Positions 6,884 to 9,069 of a DNA stretch of 9,069 nucleotides are shown one piece after another. Made by a program: the position numbers and the translations under genes. Every line of letters starts with the position of its first letter. Position 1 is the first letter of the stretch. The notes below the pieces were generated by a model. The model did not search any database. It was given only the letters and a program-made list of their open reading frames with translations, and was not told the origin of the DNA. This DNA comes from Acidobacteriota bacterium (GTDB taxonomy: Bacteria; Acidobacteriota; Vicinamibacteria; Vicinamibacterales; UBA823). The stretch covers positions 1 through 9,069 of the forward strand of contig PBHT01000034.1 of NCBI GenBank assembly GCA_002720285.1. The letters are read 5' to 3'.

Positions 6884-7924
6884 ATGAACGTTGCCGAATT
6901 TGACTTTGCTCTGCCGCCCCACCTAATTGCGCAGTCGCCACTCTCTACACGAGAGGATGCCCGCATGCTCGTCCTCGATCGGGATGGTGGCATAAAGGCG
7001 CACAGTACCGTTGCGGCTCTTCCTGAATGGCTACAATCTGGTGATCTGCTGACCATTAACGACACTAGGGTAGTTCCGGCTCGTCTCTTGGGTAGGCGCG
7101 TGCCGAGCGGTGGAGCGGTTGAGTGCCTACTGCTGAACCGGTTAGATGCGGATCGGTGGGATGCGCTTGTGCACCCTGGGCAAAAGCTCCGCATTGGTGA
7201 GCGGATGCGGTTTGAGAGGCACGGTCGTTTTATTGATGCTGATATTCTCGAGTGCCACTTTTTCGGCCGGCGGGTGGTCCGCTTAATAGCGGATAGACAC
7301 GGCGACGTTGACGAGGTAATCGACGTGGTGGGCCATGTGCCGTTACCGCCTTATATCAAGCGAAGCGATGAGTCCGTGGACCACGAGCGATACCAAACCG
7401 TGTACGCACGAGCACGGGGGTCAGTTGCTGCCCCGACTGCAGGGCTGCACTTGACTGATGGGTTACTGCGTACTCTTGTGACGGGCGGAGTAGAGCGTGT
7501 CGATGTGACGTTACACGTTGGTTACGGCACTTTTAAGCCAGTTCGCACTCAGCTTGTGGAGGAGCACACTGTGGATCCTGAGCGTTACGTGATATCCGCG
7601 CAGGCCGCCGCCGCACTTAACGCTGCGCTCGTTGCGGGTCGGCGCATTGTGGCGGTTGGCACAACGACCACGCGGACGCTCGAAAGTGCTTCGAGACATG
7701 GCCGGATTGAGTCCGGTGAAGCAGTCAGCAATTTATTCATACACCCCGGACATCACTTTTCTGCCGTAGGAGGACTACTGACGAACTTTCACCTGCCGCG
7801 GTCCTCACTGCTAATGCTGGTTTGTGCCTTCGCTGGTCGTGAGCGGGTATTAGCGGCCTATGCGGAAGCGGTTCGGCTGGACTATCGCTTTTATAGTTAT
7901 GGCGATACGATGCTTATCCTCTAG
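6884..7924 (+). CDS. queA: S-adenosylmethionine:tRNA ribosyltransferase-isomerase QueA
   Basis: The 346-aa enzyme transfers and isomerises the ribosyl part of S-adenosylmethionine onto 7-aminomethyl-7-deazaguanine in tRNA, making epoxyqueuosine at the wobble position of GUN-anticodon tRNAs (Tyr, His, Asn, Asp). The family signatures are complete and in order: FDFALPPHLIAQSPL (6-20), NDTRVVPARLLG (59-70), PLPPYIKR (153-160), VAAPTAGLHLT (181-191), HVGYGTFKPVR (211-221), VGTTTTRTLES (258-268), LLTNFHLPRSSLLMLV (298-313) and the ending RFYSYGDTMLI. Length is typical. The start is 18 nt after the fabH stop with only a weak SD. Queuosine genes queC/D/E/F/G and tgt are not in the window, so the organism presumably has them elsewhere. 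Confidence 0.97.
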   Translation: MNVAEFDFALPPHLIAQSPLSTREDARMLVLDRDGGIKAHSTVAALPEWLQSGDLLTINDTRVVPARLLGRRVPSGGAVECLLLNRLDADRWDALVHPGQKLRIGERMRFERHGRFIDADILECHFFGRRVVRLIADRHGDVDEVIDVVGHVPLPPYIKRSDESVDHERYQTVYARARGSVAAPTAGLHLTDGLLRTLVTGGVERVDVTLHVGYGTFKPVRTQLVEEHTVDPERYVISAQAAAALNAALVAGRRIVAVGTTTTRTLESASRHGRIESGEAVSNLFIHPGHHFSAVGGLLTNFHLPRSSLLMLVCAFAGRERVLAAYAEAVRLDYRFYSYGDTMLIL

Positions 7925-7933
7925 GGACAGGCG

Positions 7934-8887
7934 ATGAAATTTCCATACGAAGAATTCAGATTCGATGAAGTTCGCACCTATCCGCTGAAATCACGGCATA
8001 GCAAGTCTCGCCTGGATGATTTCGCCAGACCTTTTCAACGTGGAACCGGGATCAGCGGTTTTGTAGACGGCCTACCGAAATTGCTCGCTGGTAAGGATTT
8101 CCGCCAGGTCGTTGATGCACTCGTTTGTGCCCATGCTGAGAATGCAGGGATAGTGTGGGGCATTGGCGCTCATGTCATTAAAACCGGTCTCTCCCCGACA
8201 GTCATCGACCTTATGGAGCGTGGATTTGTCTCCGCCATTGCCACCAATGGTGCGGGCATGATTCACGATTTTGAGATCGCCTTGTCTGGTGCCACCTCAG
8301 AGGATGTCAACGAGTCGCTCGAGCATGGACGTTTCGGTATGGCCGATGAGACTGGCCGATTACTGAACCAAGCGATCAATGATGGAGTCAACGCTGGACT
8401 TGGTATTGGGCAGGCGGTTGGAAAGTTTTTGGACTCAATCGCGCCACCACATGCCGACGCCAGTATCTTTGCGGCGGCTCACCGCCTCAAAGTACCGGTG
8501 ACCGTGCACGTTGCCATTGGCACCGACGTTATTCATATGCATCCACAGGTGGAGGGTGCCGCCTTGGGTAAGGGTAGCTTGTGCGATTTCCGTTATTTCG
8601 TTTCGAGCGTCGCAAGGCTCGGGCGAGGTGTGTACTTAAATTGTGGCTCGGCGGTGCTACTCCCTGAAGTGTTCTTGAAGGCGGTGGCGCTTGCACGGAA
8701 CCGCGGCATGGACCTGCACGAACTCACGACCGTCAACCTTGATTTCATCCGCCATTACCGTCCGCAGACTAACGTGGTCGAGCGTCCCACCATGGGTAGC
8801 AATCGCGGAGTTTCGATCGTCGGTCATCATGAACTGCTAATCCCTCTTCTGGCAGCTGCGCTGATCGAGAGGGTCGAGAAACCTTGA
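7934..8887 (+). CDS. Deoxyhypusine-synthase-like family protein, function unknown
   Basis: The 317-aa protein resembles the deoxyhypusine synthase (DHS) fold family. Visible blocks are AGIVWGIGAHVIKTGLSP (71-88), GFVSAIATNGAGMIHDFEIALSG split as GFVSAIATNGAGM (97-109) and IHDFEIALSG (110-119), the Gly-rich NAGLGIGQAVGKFLDS (153-168), KVPVTVHVAIGTDVIHMHP (186-204) and ARLGRGVYLNCGSAVLLPEV (227-246). The NGAG-(x)2-HDFE block parallels the DHS segment where the family has TAGG-(x)-EEDF, and the VPVTVHVAIGTDVIHMHP block parallels the one ending in SLGD. However, the catalytic-lysine motif GGGVxKHH of true DHS seems replaced by CGSAVLLPE, with no lysine at that place. Bacteria lack eIF5A, so another substrate is expected; a distant similarity to the NAD-binding ornithine cyclodeaminase (LOR/SDH-type) domain was also considered. 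It starts 9 nt after queA (AGGGACAGG upstream), so it belongs to the same unit. No signal peptide or membrane segment is seen. Confidence 0.65.
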   Translation: MKFPYEEFRFDEVRTYPLKSRHSKSRLDDFARPFQRGTGISGFVDGLPKLLAGKDFRQVVDALVCAHAENAGIVWGIGAHVIKTGLSPTVIDLMERGFVSAIATNGAGMIHDFEIALSGATSEDVNESLEHGRFGMADETGRLLNQAINDGVNAGLGIGQAVGKFLDSIAPPHADASIFAAAHRLKVPVTVHVAIGTDVIHMHPQVEGAALGKGSLCDFRYFVSSVARLGRGVYLNCGSAVLLPEVFLKAVALARNRGMDLHELTTVNLDFIRHYRPQTNVVERPTMGSNRGVSIVGHHELLIPLLAAALIERVEKP

Positions 8888-8912
8888 TATAATCTCTTGC
8901 TACTTCTTTAAA
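8884..8912 (+). promoter_or_regulatory. Possible promoter for the tRNA-Met gene
   Basis: TTGATA (8884-8889) is spaced 17 bp from TTTAAA (8907-8912), a plausible sigma70-type pair that overlaps the stop codon of the preceding gene. The same stretch contains a perfect TATAAT (8888-8893), but no good -35 is found 17 bp before it. Either would give the tRNA its own promoter in addition to read-through from the operon. Confidence 0.45.
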
Positions 8913-8921
8913 GGCCGGCTT

Positions 8922-8978
8922 CGCAGTGGCTACTACCATTGGCTGCGCTGCCGGATGGGGCAACGGCAGCTCCCGCAG
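8922..8978 (+). repeat. Competing hairpins in the leader before the tRNA gene
   Basis: The strongest stem pairs CTGCGCTGCCG (8943-8953) with CGGCAGC (8964-8970) and GCAG (8975-8978), leaving a TCCC bulge (8971-8974) and a 10-nt loop GATGGGGCAA (8954-8963). An alternative stem pairs CGCAG-TGG (8922-8929) with CCA (8936-8938) and CTGCG (8943-8947), using the same bases. The loop GGGG and bulge CCC are complementary, so a pseudoknot is possible. No T tract follows, so it is not a classic terminator of the operon; it may be a processing or stabilising element (inference). Confidence 0.45.
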
Positions 8979-8984
8979 AGTTCT

Positions 8985-9061
8985 GCCGGTGTAGCTCAGT
9001 TGGTTAGAGCACGCGGCTCATATCCGCGGCGTCCGGGGTTCAAGTCCCTGCACCGGCACCA
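8985..9061 (+). tRNA. tRNA-Met (anticodon CAT), elongator type
   Basis: The 77-nt cloverleaf includes an encoded CCA (9059-9061). The acceptor stem GCCGGTG (8985-8991) pairs perfectly with CACCGGC (9051-9057), with A9058 as discriminator. The D arm is GCTC/GAGC, the anticodon stem is CGCGG (9012-9016) with CCGCG (9024-9028), and the loop CTCATAT has anticodon CAT at 9019-9021. The variable loop is 5 nt, and the T arm has TTCAAGT in its loop. A G1-C72 pair and the absence of the three G-C pairs GGG/CCC in the anticodon stem exclude the initiator. The CAT anticodon also occurs in tRNA-Ile2 (modified to lysidine); the overall look favours elongator Met, but a scan with tRNAscan-SE/TFAM would decide. 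A T run (9063-9069) follows at the window edge. Confidence 0.92.
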
Positions 9062-9069
9062 TCTTTTTT

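Noticed and set aside
8985..9061. Initiator tRNA-fMet
   Set aside because: The first acceptor pair is G-C rather than the unpaired C-A of initiators, and the anticodon stem lacks the three consecutive GGG/CCC pairs.

Overview
This looks like a housekeeping stretch of a bacterial chromosome of moderate GC content. It has three parts: the downstream end of an rRNA operon, a divergent pair of accessory enzyme genes, and a conserved gene train that starts with yebC-ruvCAB and ends at a tRNA gene. The yebC-ruvC-ruvA-ruvB-queA order, the style of the FabH and QueA proteins, and a deoxyhypusine-synthase-like gene after queA suggest an Acidobacteriota-like organism. That is inference from memory of gene order; no 16S is in the window and I could run no search.

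Layout. Positions 1 to about 413 are the 3' end of a 23S rRNA gene, including the last strand of the peptidyl-transferase ring and the sarcin-ricin loop. A 204-nt spacer without a tRNA leads to a 5S rRNA (about 618-735), followed by a strong intrinsic terminator (745-781). On the minus strand, converging on the rRNA operon, is a zinc-dependent medium-chain dehydrogenase (826-1776). Head-to-head with it, with only 14 bp between the proposed start codons, is a class I SAM-dependent methyltransferase (1791-2606). A 274-nt intergenic region (2607-2880) holds several short inverted repeats, one of which partly covers the yebC ribosome binding site.

From 2881 onward everything is on the plus strand and tightly packed: yebC, ruvC, ruvA, ruvB, fabH, queA, and a deoxyhypusine-synthase-like gene. 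Junctions are 4-bp GTGA overlaps or gaps of at most 22 nt, so one transcription unit is likely. It joins a translation factor (YebC), the Holliday-junction branch migration and resolution machine (RuvABC), the first condensing enzyme of fatty acid synthesis (FabH), and a queuosine tRNA modification enzyme (QueA). After a 97-nt leader with a promoter-like motif and competing hairpins comes a tRNA with anticodon CAT, most likely elongator tRNA-Met, with its CCA encoded.

I see no transposase, CRISPR array, prophage, toxin-antitoxin or defence module, and no clear new multi-gene system. The most interesting items are the DHS-like protein lacking the canonical catalytic lysine motif, the structured leaders before yebC and before the tRNA, and the extremely compact divergent dehydrogenase/methyltransferase start region.
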